A stretch of 64,000 nt of DNA from Flavobacteriales bacterium. Lineage in GTDB: Bacteria; Bacteroidota; Bacteroidia; NS11-12g; UBA955. Positions 39,648-49,614 of this stretch are shown here, in pieces. The stretch is taken from assembly GCA_947463125.1 (NCBI GenBank), contig CANHQZ010000001.1:62001-126000 (forward strand), read 5' to 3'. Each line of letters opens with the position of its first letter. The first letter of the stretch is position 1. The notes beneath the pieces were generated by a model. The model was not told the origin of the DNA, did not search any database, and saw only the letters and a program-made list of their open reading frames with translations. Made by a program: the position numbers and the translations under genes.

Positions 39648-40922
39648 TTAGAAAGATCCTCTCAGTTTAAGCGTGCTGGCAACTTTGTCTATTGCCACAA
39701 CATAAGCGGCAATACGCATGTTTACCTTATATTTTTCCGAAGCAGCGTAAACATTGTCAAATGCCATTTTCATGACCCTGTCTGCACGGCGGTGCACACG
39801 CTCTTCTGTCCAGTAATAACCCAGTCGGTTTTGAACCCACTCAAAGTAACTCACAGTTACGCCGCCTGCATTGGCCAGAATATCGGGAACAACCAAAACG
39901 CCCTTTGCATTCAGAATAGGATCCGCATCGGCTGTGGTGGGTCCATTGGCACCTTCCACAATGAGTTTGGCCTTTATATCCGCTGCATTTTCTGCGGTAA
40001 TCTGATCTTCCATGGCAGCCGGAACCAGCACATCACAAGGCAAGGTGAGAAGTTCTGCATTGGACACTTTAGAACCGGCAGTAAATCCTTCCAGGCTACG
40101 GCTGGGACTATTGGCCACATAGGCTATGGCTGCTTCCACGTCAATACCATCCGGATTGAAGTAACCGCCGCTGATGTCTGAAATTCCGACAATCTTTACG
40201 CCCAGCTTGGATATCAGTTTAGCAGAAATACTGCCCACATTGCCAAAACCCTGCACCACGCAGGTAGCATCGGTGGGTTTAATTCCCAGTTTGGCAAGCG
40301 CACTGCGGGTGCTTACCATCACACCACGGCCGGTAGCTTCTACCCTCCCCTGGCTTCCGCCAAGTACCAAAGGCTTTCCGGTTACTACACCCCAGCTGTT
40401 TTGTCCGCGGATTTTACTGAATTCATCGAGAATCCAGGCCATTTCCTGTTGACCTGTGCCCATATCAGGAGCGGGTATATCTTTATCTTCGCCGAAAACA
40501 TCTTTCATCGCAAGGGTATAACCGCGCGTCAGTCTTTCCAGCTCTCCTTTGCTCATGCTGCGGGGATCGCATTTGATACCGCCTTTGGCACCGCCATAAG
40601 GAATATTGACCACAGCGCATTTCCATGTCATCCAGGCTGCAAGCGCTTTCACTTCATCCAGGTGCACGTCCATACTGTAGCGAATACCGCCTTTACTGGG
40701 ACCCAGATGCACACTGTGAACCACACGGTAGCCTTCAAAAACCTTGATGGTACCATCATCCATGGTAACCGGTATATTAACGCTTACGGCCTTGTCCGGC
40801 ACTTTAAGAACACTGGCGAAATTATCGTCCAATCCTAAAATATTCACTGCCTCATTAAAACGGCTCATCATGCTCTCCAGTGGATTATACTGGGGAGCCC
40901 CTTTGCTGCTTATGTCTGTCAT
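39648..40922 (-). CDS. Glutamate dehydrogenase (Glu/Leu/Phe/Val dehydrogenase family)
   Basis: HLGPSKGGIRYSMDVHLDEVKALAAWMTWKCAVVNIPYGGAKGGIKCDP; ATCVVQGFGNVGS. Confidence 0.94.
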   Translation of the reverse strand: MTDISSKGAPQYNPLESMMSRFNEAVNILGLDDNFASVLKVPDKAVSVNIPVTMDDGTIKVFEGYRVVHSVHLGPSKGGIRYSMDVHLDEVKALAAWMTWKCAVVNIPYGGAKGGIKCDPRSMSKGELERLTRGYTLAMKDVFGEDKDIPAPDMGTGQQEMAWILDEFSKIRGQNSWGVVTGKPLVLGGSQGRVEATGRGVMVSTRSALAKLGIKPTDATCVVQGFGNVGSISAKLISKLGVKIVGISDISGGYFNPDGIDVEAAIAYVANSPSRSLEGFTAGSKVSNAELLTLPCDVLVPAAMEDQITAENAADIKAKLIVEGANGPTTADADPILNAKGVLVVPDILANAGGVTVSYFEWVQNRLGYYWTEERVHRRADRVMKMAFDNVYAASEKYKVNMRIAAYVVAIDKVASTLKLRGSF

Positions 40923-40947
40923 GCTTTATTTTTAGTTGTTAGCGGGG

Positions 40948-40955
40948 CAAATTTA
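40948..40955 (-). promoter_or_regulatory. -7 element TAAATTTG upstream of the glutamate dehydrogenase gene
   Basis: Plus-strand CAAATTTA; CAAA at 40979-40982 gives a 23-nt spacer. Confidence 0.45.
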
Positions 40956-41032
40956 ACCCTGCCATACTTGTAAACACTCAAAATGGTTCAAAATTATTCA
41001 CACAATGAATCCATTGTCCAAATCCAATGCCA

Positions 41033-41977
41033 CTAGCTATCAGCAGTTTCTGCCTTTTTCAGGGCAAAGGAAAATACACTGCCGGCTCCTTCCGTACTCA
41101 TTACCTCAATGTATTCGCCGTGCGCATCCATGATATGTTTGCATATACTCAAACCCAGCCCACTACCGCCGCTCTCTCTGTTTCTGCTTTTATCGGCTCG
41201 GAAAAATCGTTCAAAAATGCGGGGCTTTGCTTCCTCAGCAATACCGATTCCATTATCTGCAACTTCAACGATAATTTTCTCACCCGTATCACTCAGCCTT
41301 ATTTTGGTATAACCACCGGCCTTGCCATACCGAATGCTGTTCAACACCAGATTGGTAAGTACCTGCCTGATTCTAAATTTGTCGGCATGTACAATGTACT
41401 GGCCGGCACCTGAATATTCATACAAGGTTATCTTCTTCTCGCTTGCCTGAATTTCAAGACTTTCAGCAACCTCATCAGCCAGTTCTTTGATGTCAAAATC
41501 TTCGTGTTCCAGCCGAAGAAAACCACTTTCATATTTGGTAATCGTATCCAGATCACTCACAATCTGCACCAGACGCTGTGTGTTTTTAGAAGCTTTTTCC
41601 AGAAATAGTTTTCGGGTTTCGGAATCCATTTCATCCTCATCCAGAACATTGTCGAGATAACCCTGTATACTGAAAATAGGCGTTTTGAGCTCATGCGCCA
41701 CGTTGCCTATGTAATCGCGGCGATAGCCTTCCAGCCTTTTCAGGTGTTCCATTTCTTCATTGCGTGCTTCAAAGAGTTTTTTCAGCGCTTCCTCTACATC
41801 TTTAACCTGCGAAAAATCGCGCTGGTTGTGGTCTTCTTTTTCGGTAGCGATTAGTTTTGAAAGAGAACGCAAAATCCTGCGCTCACGCCTGCGCCAGAGC
41901 AAACTCACAACCAGCGCACCCGAGGCGATTATTACCAGAAAAACCCAGAATAAATCAGCGCCAAGGTGAATTTGCAT
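41033..41977 (-). CDS. Sensor histidine kinase (single TM, PhoR-like)
   Basis: GNVAHELKTPIFSIQGYLDN H-box; NLVLNSIRYG, VADNGIGI, FFRADKSRNRESGGSGLGLSICK. Confidence 0.93.
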   Translation of the reverse strand: MQIHLGADLFWVFLVIIASGALVVSLLWRRRERRILRSLSKLIATEKEDHNQRDFSQVKDVEEALKKLFEARNEEMEHLKRLEGYRRDYIGNVAHELKTPIFSIQGYLDNVLDEDEMDSETRKLFLEKASKNTQRLVQIVSDLDTITKYESGFLRLEHEDFDIKELADEVAESLEIQASEKKITLYEYSGAGQYIVHADKFRIRQVLTNLVLNSIRYGKAGGYTKIRLSDTGEKIIVEVADNGIGIAEEAKPRIFERFFRADKSRNRESGGSGLGLSICKHIMDAHGEYIEVMSTEGAGSVFSFALKKAETADS

Positions 41978-41981
41978 AATG

Positions 41982-41989
41982 CAAAGATA
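41982..41989 (-). promoter_or_regulatory. -7 element TATCTTTG upstream of the histidine kinase
   Basis: Plus-strand CAAAGATA, 5 nt upstream of the annotated start. Confidence 0.45.
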
Positions 41990-42022
41990 AACGATTACAA
42001 TTAGCTCTTCCCAACGGCAGGT

Positions 42023-42355
42023 CTATTTGGCCGGATAACCCGCATCATACCAGGCTTTGAACTGATCTCGTTCTGCCTGCGACAACCCCGAAGGTGGCAT
42101 AGTTTTGTTGAGGTAGACCTCCTGATAAATATGACTAATGTGCTTTTTTATCGAAGATTCATAATTATTTGCATCGTACGACCACGCGCCACGATTGGAT
42201 CCGCCGGTTCCATGGCATGACTTGCAGTTCTTGTCGAACCAGGGACGCATGACCGAATGATCAAATTCAGAATCTGCAGATTTTTTGCAACGGCTAAGGC
42301 TAATGATACAGCCGGAGGCAAAGAGAAAGGCAAATATGATTTTTCTCATAAACAA
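42023..42355 (-). CDS. Small c-type cytochrome / heme-binding lipoprotein-like protein
   Basis: Signal sequence with Cys; single CKSCH heme motif and distal TMPPSGLSQAERDQFKAWYDAG. Confidence 0.78.
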   Translation of the reverse strand: MFMRKIIFAFLFASGCIISLSRCKKSADSEFDHSVMRPWFDKNCKSCHGTGGSNRGAWSYDANNYESSIKKHISHIYQEVYLNKTMPPSGLSQAERDQFKAWYDAGYPAK

Positions 42356-42397
42356 TCACAATTTACGAATTTTTTAGCAGATTTCCAAATTATTCGG

Positions 42398-43285
42398 TCA
42401 CTGAATAATAAAACTCCGCATACTGATACCGCCGTACTCCACACTTTCGTAAAATGAATGAACGGACTCGGCCTTGCCGGCAAGCCCAAGACTATAGAGC
42501 ATAGGAATGTAGTGATCCGGGGAGGGAACAGACAAAGTTCCTGACCTGCCCGCGCTTTCATAGTTAATGAGTTTTCGGTAATCGCCATTCTGCAGTGCAC
42601 CTCCTACCCAGCCATCAAATTCAATAGCCCAGTCAAAAGCGGATTTATCCCCACTTCCCAGCATGGGAATGCTGGCTCCAAGATTGTGAACGATGTTGCC
42701 GCTGCCTATAATGAGCACGCCCCTGTCGCGAAGTCTGTCAAGCATTCCTGCCAGCTCAAAATGATGATGCATGGGCTTCCCCCAGTCAATGCTGAGTTGA
42801 AAACACGGAATGTCGGCCTTGGGAAACAGGTGCTTCAAAACGGCCCATGCTCCGTGATCCAGTCCCCAGTCAGCCGTGGGCTTTGCCTCGGGCAGCAGAC
42901 CTGCAGTTTCGTTTGCAAAATCCGGTGAACCAACAACAGGGTACTGAACCTTATACAGTTCATCAGGGAAGCCGCCAAAATCATAAATAATTTCGGGCTT
43001 TTCTGCCACCTGCACAAAGGTTCCGCGGGTGAGCCAATGAGCGGATACGACCAGTACGGCTTTGGGTCTGTTTTTCTCCAGAATTCCGGCTCCCATAGCC
43101 TGCAGCGCTTTGGTGTATGGGTTGGTTTCAATGGCATTCATGGGACTGCCGTGCCCGATAAATAAAACCGGCTGACGGGTGGTGGCCGGCGTTTCGTCTA
43201 TCCATTGACGTAAAATCTTTAAATCTGTTACCATACTTCCCAATGGAAGCGCGCATAACGAGTGGATGAATGTACGCCGCTTCAT
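42398..43285 (-). CDS. 4,5-DOPA-extradiol-type dioxygenase (class III extradiol, YgiD family)
   Basis: LFIGHGSPMNAIETNPYTKAL, VVSAHWLTRGTFV, WGLDHGAWAVLKHLFPKADIPCFQLSID, GSGNIVHNLG. Confidence 0.93.
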   Translation of the reverse strand: MKRRTFIHSLCALPLGSMVTDLKILRQWIDETPATTRQPVLFIGHGSPMNAIETNPYTKALQAMGAGILEKNRPKAVLVVSAHWLTRGTFVQVAEKPEIIYDFGGFPDELYKVQYPVVGSPDFANETAGLLPEAKPTADWGLDHGAWAVLKHLFPKADIPCFQLSIDWGKPMHHHFELAGMLDRLRDRGVLIIGSGNIVHNLGASIPMLGSGDKSAFDWAIEFDGWVGGALQNGDYRKLINYESAGRSGTLSVPSPDHYIPMLYSLGLAGKAESVHSFYESVEYGGISMRSFIIQ

Positions 43286-43296
43286 GTTTGTTCAAA

Positions 43297-43304
43297 CAAA
43301 TTTA
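43297..43304 (-). promoter_or_regulatory. -7 element TAAATTTG upstream of the dioxygenase gene
   Basis: Plus-strand CAAATTTA. Confidence 0.4.
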
Positions 43305-43384
43305 TGAACATTCAGTCAAAAATACAAACATTTTTTGGGCATGAACTGTGCAAAAGTGTTTTACAGGCAGCGTCAAAGCAGGAG

Positions 43385-43392
43385 TAAATTTG
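43385..43392 (+). promoter_or_regulatory. -7 element TAAATTTG just upstream of the UvrD/PcrA-like gene
   Basis: Exact TAnnTTTG; supports start at ATG 43402. Confidence 0.4.
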
Positions 43393-43401
43393 TGGTTCTC
43401 T

Positions 43402-45708
43402 ATGCGCTGGCCTGACCAAAATGAACCTGACGATATTCCGCCGTATCTGGAAAAACTGAATGAACCGCAAAGACAGGCAGTAACCCATACCGACGGACCT
43501 GTGATGATTATTGCCGGCGCAGGCTCGGGCAAAACGCGTGTGCTCACTTTCAGGATTGCCCACCTGCTGAACAAAGGTGTGGATCCGTTCAGTATACTTT
43601 CGCTGACTTTTACCAACAAAGCGGCCCGCGAAATGCGCAACCGCATTGAAAACCTGGTTGGGCCTGCGGCCAAAAGCCTATGGATGGGTACTTTTCACAG
43701 TGTTTTTGCCAGAATACTGAGACAGGAAGCCGAGAAGCTGGGCTATCCGTCCAATTTCACGATTTACGATACGGATGACAGCAAAAGCCTGATAAAAAGC
43801 ATTCTGAAAGAGCTGAACCTGGATGACAAAACCTACAAGCCGGGCATGGTGCTGGGGCGCATCAGCATGGCAAAAAACAACCTGATTACAGCAGCTGCAT
43901 ACAGCCGCAACGAAGAGTTAAACCAACAGGATAAAAATGCAAACCGTCCTAAGTTTGGAGACATTTTCGCTGCCTATTCCGAACGTTGTTTTAGGGCCGG
44001 GGCCATGGATTTTGACGACATTCTTATTAACACCTACATCCTTCTTGAAAAGCATCCGGATGTTTGCCACAAATGGCAGCATCGCTTTAAATATGTGATG
44101 GTAGATGAGTATCAGGACACCAACACGGTGCAGTACATGATTACCAAGCGCATTGCGGCAGTGCATCAGAATATCTGCGTAGTGGGTGATGATGCACAGA
44201 GTATTTATGCTTTTCGCGGCGCCAACATACAAAACATCCTCAACTTTAACCGCGATTATCCCGATGTGTTTACCGTTAAGCTGGAACAGAACTACCGGAG
44301 CACCAGTAACATTATCAATGCCGCCTCCAGCGTCATTAAAAACAACCGAAAGCAGCTAGATAAGGAAGTTTGGACCGCCAATGAAACCGGCGATAAAATC
44401 AAGGTGGTGCGCTCTGCCACCGATAGCGATGAAGCCCGTTTTGTGGCCCAGCAAATCATTGAACAAAAAAACCAGAAACACCTTCCCAACAAGGCTTTTG
44501 CCATCCTTTACCGCACCAACAGCCAAAGCAGAAGTTTTGAAGAAGCATTAAGAAGACAAAGCATCGATTATCGCATTTACGGTGGCACGAGCTTTTACCA
44601 GCGTAAGGAAATTAAGGACCTTCTCTCCTACCTCAGATTAACGGTCAACCCCAACGATGAAGAAGCGCTGAAAAGAATTATCAATTATCCCGCCAGGGGC
44701 ATTGGCGATACAACCATTAACAGACTGTTGTTTCTGGCATCCGAAAACAAAGCGGGAATTTGGGAAATTGTAGCCAACGCCCGCAACTATCCTGATTTGG
44801 GAACCGGTGCGCCGCGGGTGGAGAATTTCGCCATCATGATGAAAAGCTTCATGGCCATGACCACTACGCACAATGCCTATGAGCTCGCCACGCATGTAGC
44901 AAAACAGACAACACTGCTCAAAACCCTGTATGACGATAAAACGGTAGAAGGCATCAGCCGGTATGAAAACGTGACCGAATTGCTGAACGGTATTCAGGAA
45001 TTTACGGAAGATGACGAAAGTGAAAAGGACAAAACGCTGGCGAATTTTCTGGAAGAAGTGGCACTTTACACCGATGACCAGAAAGACAAGGATCCGGACC
45101 GCGACTGTGTTAGCCTGATGACCATCCACAGCAGCAAGGGCCTTGAATTTCCGCATGTGTTTATTGGCGGACTGGAAGAAAACCTTTTCCCATCGCAAAT
45201 GGCATTGACCTCAAGGGCGGATCTGGAAGAAGAGAGAAGGTTGTTTTATGTTGCCATAACCCGGGCTGAAAAAGCCCTGACACTTTGCTATGCCAGCAGC
45301 CGTTTCCGTTACGGAAGCCTCACCCCCTGTGAACCCAGTCGTTTTATTGATGAAATAGACAACCAGTACCTGGACATGAACCTGGCAGGGCTAAAAAAGG
45401 AAAGTCCGCTGAATGCATTGTTCGAAAGGCGCGAAAACCGCCAAGGCAGCAGCAAAACGCCGGTTTCAACGTTGCTGGGAACAAATGCGACACGAAACAC
45501 CAACCTTCCGGAACCAGACCCCAATTTTGAAGCCGGTGACATAAGCGGCCTGAAATCGGGAGATAAAGTTCAACACCAACGATTTGGCACCGGAGTGGTT
45601 AGTGCCATTGAGGGAGAAGCTGACAATAAAAAAGCAACGGTAATATTTGAGGGACTGGGGGAGAAAAAACTGGTGCTCAAATTCGCCAAGATGCGAATTA
45701 TTGGATAG
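43402..45708 (+). CDS. UvrD/PcrA-type ATP-dependent DNA helicase (start 43402 preferred over 43348)
   Basis: LNEPQRQAVTHTDGPVMIIAGAGSGKTRVLTFRIA; VDEYQDTN; QNYRSTSNI; LMTIHSSKGLEFPHVFIGG; FYVAITRA. Confidence 0.95.
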   Translation: MRWPDQNEPDDIPPYLEKLNEPQRQAVTHTDGPVMIIAGAGSGKTRVLTFRIAHLLNKGVDPFSILSLTFTNKAAREMRNRIENLVGPAAKSLWMGTFHSVFARILRQEAEKLGYPSNFTIYDTDDSKSLIKSILKELNLDDKTYKPGMVLGRISMAKNNLITAAAYSRNEELNQQDKNANRPKFGDIFAAYSERCFRAGAMDFDDILINTYILLEKHPDVCHKWQHRFKYVMVDEYQDTNTVQYMITKRIAAVHQNICVVGDDAQSIYAFRGANIQNILNFNRDYPDVFTVKLEQNYRSTSNIINAASSVIKNNRKQLDKEVWTANETGDKIKVVRSATDSDEARFVAQQIIEQKNQKHLPNKAFAILYRTNSQSRSFEEALRRQSIDYRIYGGTSFYQRKEIKDLLSYLRLTVNPNDEEALKRIINYPARGIGDTTINRLLFLASENKAGIWEIVANARNYPDLGTGAPRVENFAIMMKSFMAMTTTHNAYELATHVAKQTTLLKTLYDDKTVEGISRYENVTELLNGIQEFTEDDESEKDKTLANFLEEVALYTDDQKDKDPDRDCVSLMTIHSSKGLEFPHVFIGGLEENLFPSQMALTSRADLEEERRLFYVAITRAEKALTLCYASSRFRYGSLTPCEPSRFIDEIDNQYLDMNLAGLKKESPLNALFERRENRQGSSKTPVSTLLGTNATRNTNLPEPDPNFEAGDISGLKSGDKVQHQRFGTGVVSAIEGEADNKKATVIFEGLGEKKLVLKFAKMRIIG

Positions 45709-47167
45709 ACGTAGGATCGATGGGGGCCGCCTTGCCATCACCTTTTGTCCTTCCCGGATCTTCGGAGCCAACCCCACGGCTTTTGATTCTGCCAAAAGTC
45801 AGGTTGATTCCGGTTCTGAAAGCCGCACCCCTTGCACTGCCGGGGGAAAACGGGGCCAGAAAATTCTCGGAGGCAACGTACATTTGAACAGCCCCTGCGT
45901 TAAATGCCATGCAAATACCCGGATTTAACCAGGCACGGCCGTAAAAGGTATTGTTGATATTGAGGCTGAACATCTTTACCGGTCGCCAGAACAAGCCGAG
46001 GGTTAAACCACCCATAAGGCGCTTATTGTACACATCACCGTAGAACAAGGCATTCAACTTCATGTTTTTACGCAATGCGTAAGATGCGCCCAGCATCATT
46101 TCTGTACTCAGCGAACTGCGGAATGACCTGCGCAGGGTATCCAATCCAAACAATCCGCTCAGCGAATCGGCAAGCTTGTCAAAGTATACATCTGCATTAA
46201 TGGCTGTATCTGCAGATGATATTTTAAAACCATCGTAAACAAAAGTGGCGGCAGGGTTGGCAGACACCAGACTGGCGGTATTTTGGGTCCAATTAATAGA
46301 ACCAAGGTCAATAAGGCCGGCAGACAGCTTCAATTTATCGGTTGCTGCATATTCTGCGCCGAAATCCAGTCCCCAGCCGTTGTTTTTTATACCTTTCACA
46401 AACCCTGCAGCATTGAGAAAAGGTCCATTAACATCCTGCGTAACAATTTCACCCAGAGAACTTGCCACATTCAATTCAAAATTGGAACTTACCTCAAACG
46501 CATAATCATCCGGGCGGGTGCGCACTTTTAGGCTTGCTTCCTTCAATTCTGCCCTGCTGATACCCTTTAGGTACTTTATCCTGATGCCGAGTGTTATTTT
46601 ATCCGATAGCCGGTAAGCATAGCCCAAGCCGAACTCTCTATAGTGGTAAGCATCTGCGCTGAACCGAAAATCAAAGGTTTCGCCCAGATTAGGCCCGCCG
46701 TTTCCATCAATGATAAACCGAAACAAATCTTTGGGATAGCCGAATTTAAAACCTGCCTTATCGGTCACATTAGCAGAAAAGAAATGCTTTTTTGCCCGAA
46801 ATCCAAAATGAGCCCAGGTCTGATCGGCCTTAATGCTCAGGTAATTCTGACGTGAAAACACATCCAGCATTGCATTCAAATCCAAAAAATTTCCATTGGG
46901 TTTCACTACAATGGCATTGTTTATCGCATTCAGGTTAAAACCGCTGTTGGTAGCCTGCAACCCCAGGCTGTTAAAGCCCGGAAAGCCCATAAACCACTTG
47001 CAGTCGGGCAGCAGTGCAGGATTGAGAGCGCTGCGCTGTGGCAGGCTTTCCATGTGATACAAACTGAAGTTTTGCTGGGCCGCCAACCAGGATGAAACCG
47101 AAAGCAGGACCGCAAAAAGACCAGAGCGTTTAGAATTCTGCATCGGCTGATAATTTAATTTCTGCAC
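45698..47167 (-). CDS. DUF5723-like outer membrane beta-barrel protein
   Basis: Signal peptide, NFSLYHMESLPQRSALNPALLPDCKWFMGFPGFNSLGL; barrel-like alternation, RLMGGLTLGLFWRP. Confidence 0.65.
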   Translation of the reverse strand: MQKLNYQPMQNSKRSGLFAVLLSVSSWLAAQQNFSLYHMESLPQRSALNPALLPDCKWFMGFPGFNSLGLQATNSGFNLNAINNAIVVKPNGNFLDLNAMLDVFSRQNYLSIKADQTWAHFGFRAKKHFFSANVTDKAGFKFGYPKDLFRFIIDGNGGPNLGETFDFRFSADAYHYREFGLGYAYRLSDKITLGIRIKYLKGISRAELKEASLKVRTRPDDYAFEVSSNFELNVASSLGEIVTQDVNGPFLNAAGFVKGIKNNGWGLDFGAEYAATDKLKLSAGLIDLGSINWTQNTASLVSANPAATFVYDGFKISSADTAINADVYFDKLADSLSGLFGLDTLRRSFRSSLSTEMMLGASYALRKNMKLNALFYGDVYNKRLMGGLTLGLFWRPVKMFSLNINNTFYGRAWLNPGICMAFNAGAVQMYVASENFLAPFSPGSARGAAFRTGINLTFGRIKSRGVGSEDPGRTKGDGKAAPIDPTSIQ

Positions 47168-48740
47168 CCAACTTAAATTTTAGTTTCTGGTCTGTGGTAA
47201 TCCGAACCGGCACAGGGCTGCCGTTGATGCTTGATGTGGGAATCCACGCCCGTGTTCGCAATCGTTTTGCCTTAAGAATATTGGACAGCCGCGGTTTATC
47301 TACCACCAGCTCCCACTGCTCAACATAAGGTGATATAACGTTGCCCCCGGCATCCACATTGGCCTGTTTTAACATGTATCTGAAGGGCTGAAACAGCGAA
47401 TCCAGCATCTTGTTGGCAGCATCAAGAAAAAAACACTGAACCCCGACACCCAGCGGAATCCCGTTTTCAGCATTCACTTTGAATTTGATCATTTCAACAT
47501 AGTCGCCTTCCTTTCCAATACCCAGATCAAGATCGGAAGTATCTTCCAGCACCAGGTCTTTTGTGCTTACCGACATTGGCAATTCAACCGACACGGTCAG
47601 TCCGAGTGTGCTGTTATCCCACACAAAACCGCGCCCAAGACCGGGAGACGCTCCCACCTTGTATGTCAGATAGTGAGGCTCTGTGCGCATCACGGCTGCA
47701 ACATTGCTTCCCGAAGCTTTTGTTATGTAAACAGAATCTGCTCTTCGGGTTTCTGCACCTCCGTCTGTTGCGGCGCCAATGCTGCCCGATGCATTGTATG
47801 CGGTTACCGGAACAGGCGACCCATTTTTGTCTACCAGCGAAAGCTGCTGTATCTGATACTGCGATTGAAAACCTGTTCCGTTATTGAAATGAACCTTAAT
47901 TCTGGCATCTTCAAAAACGATGCTTCCTTTTAAAATATTGACCGAAAAGAGCGACAAATTAATGGAATCCTGCACATTCAGGAGGCTAGGCTGTCCAAGA
48001 AAACCATATAGCTTTCTGAATTTCAAACCCTGCGTAGACAGGTTGAGCTGCAATTGCTCACTGCCACCCACAGCGCCCGATTTGGTCATTTCCCATGAAA
48101 CCTTAACGCGAATCTGATTAAACCCCTGATTGCCTTTGGAAAGATCGAGAGATTCAATATCGGAAACATTGTGAAAAGAACTGCGGCTGATGGGACCACC
48201 ACTGCTCCAGGCTTCAGAAAGCAACACCGGCGCACCTGTTTTTTTCAAATCAGGAAACTCAATGGTCACTTTGCCCTGATGCCCTGTAGCTGCAGCAATA
48301 TCGGCCGTAAACACCCCTTCTTTCAGCCAGATAGAATCAAACTGTAATCCGCCACCGGGCGTTAAGTCAAAAACAAAATTGCGGACTACCGTTACCGTAC
48401 CGGAGCTGTTTAACGCACTCAGTTCGGCCGCAGTAGGCACTACATTGCCTGAAAAATTGCGATCATAAATCGTGTACAACGCCTCCCCTTTTTTAGAAAA
48501 ATGCTTTTTGTCGTAATGAACTACCAGGGTTTTGTCAGGAAATGAGTTAATCCATTCCGGATTGACCAGCGCAACCGCATCTTCCAGGTTTAATTCAGCA
48601 TTCACCAACGGTGCCGCATACTGACCCTTCCATCGCACTCCATTTACATCTTTGATTTTTCGGAGAGGGTCCTTCATACAGCCCGTTACTGCAAGTAAAA
48701 AGACCAGAGAAAGAATTACATTTGTTGAATGTCTTGTCAT
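47130..48740 (-). CDS. Hypothetical lipoprotein
   Basis: MTRHSTNVILSLVFLLAVTGCMKDP lipobox; overlaps the start of the downstream barrel gene. Confidence 0.7.
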   Translation of the reverse strand: MTRHSTNVILSLVFLLAVTGCMKDPLRKIKDVNGVRWKGQYAAPLVNAELNLEDAVALVNPEWINSFPDKTLVVHYDKKHFSKKGEALYTIYDRNFSGNVVPTAAELSALNSSGTVTVVRNFVFDLTPGGGLQFDSIWLKEGVFTADIAAATGHQGKVTIEFPDLKKTGAPVLLSEAWSSGGPISRSSFHNVSDIESLDLSKGNQGFNQIRVKVSWEMTKSGAVGGSEQLQLNLSTQGLKFRKLYGFLGQPSLLNVQDSINLSLFSVNILKGSIVFEDARIKVHFNNGTGFQSQYQIQQLSLVDKNGSPVPVTAYNASGSIGAATDGGAETRRADSVYITKASGSNVAAVMRTEPHYLTYKVGASPGLGRGFVWDNSTLGLTVSVELPMSVSTKDLVLEDTSDLDLGIGKEGDYVEMIKFKVNAENGIPLGVGVQCFFLDAANKMLDSLFQPFRYMLKQANVDAGGNVISPYVEQWELVVDKPRLSNILKAKRLRTRAWIPTSSINGSPVPVRITTDQKLKFKLGAEIKLSADAEF

Positions 48741-48843
48741 GGTAGATTTAAGATAGTTAAGATGTGAAAGCCACCAAAGCTAATTATTTAATACAGCTTT
48801 AATTGAGACTACCACCAAAGACCTCGAATTTAAGCAAAATCAC

Positions 48844-48874
48844 TTGCTTTTCAAGAATATTTGTATTTATTTTG
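48844..48874 (+). promoter_or_regulatory. Candidate promoter of the rpsP operon (TTG-N20-TTATTTTG)
   Basis: TTG at 48844-48846, TTATTTTG at 48867-48874. Confidence 0.35.
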
Positions 48875-48921
48875 CACCCCCGGATTTAGGAGACCCGGGC
48901 ATAAATTAAAAAAAGAAGAAA

Positions 48922-49608
48922 ATGGCAACTAAAATCAGATTGCAAAGACATGGCCGGAAGAAACGTGCTTTCTTCCACATTGTGGTGGCGGATTCGCGTG
49001 CTCCTAGGGATGGCCGTTTTATCGATAAAATCGGTACTTACAACCCTATCACCAATCCTGCAACCATCGACATCAACTTAGACAAGGCCGTTCAATGGAT
49101 GGCCAATGGCGCTCAACCCTCAGACACGGCCCGTGCCATCCTGAGCTACAAAGGCGTTCTCTACAAACATCACCTGCAGGTGGGTGTGCGCAAAGGCGCC
49201 ATCACCCAGGAACAGGCCGATGCGAAATTTGCGGAATGGATGACTTCAAAAGAAGCCAAAATCGCAGACAAACGCAGCAACCTTGAAAAAGCAAGCAACA
49301 GCCGCAAATCAGATGCGATGAAAGCAGAAGCACAGAAGCGTGAAGCCATTGCAGCCCGTGTTCTGGCCAAGCAAAGTGCAGCAAGCGAAGAAGCAGCCGA
49401 AGAAACTGAAAGCTCTGAATCAGAAGCCAGCGCAGAAGTAACCGAAAACGTTGCTGCTGAGGAAACCGCTGCAACCGAAGAAGTAGCTGAAGAAACTCCC
49501 GCTGCTGAAGAATCAGCACCGGTTGAAGAGCCTGCTACTGAGGAACCTGCAAGCGAAGAGCCTGCTGCTGAAGAATCAGCACCTACTGAAGGTGAAAACG
49601 CCGAGTAA
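48922..49608 (+). CDS. rpsP: 30S ribosomal protein S16 with long acidic C-terminal extension
   Basis: [40 protein letters not shown]; tail of E/A/S/T/P repeats. Confidence 0.96.
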   Translation: MATKIRLQRHGRKKRAFFHIVVADSRAPRDGRFIDKIGTYNPITNPATIDINLDKAVQWMANGAQPSDTARAILSYKGVLYKHHLQVGVRKGAITQEQADAKFAEWMTSKEAKIADKRSNLEKASNSRKSDAMKAEAQKREAIAARVLAKQSAASEEAAEETESSESEASAEVTENVAAEETAATEEVAEETPAAEESAPVEEPATEEPASEEPAAEESAPTEGENAE

Positions 49609-49614
49609 TCGCCT

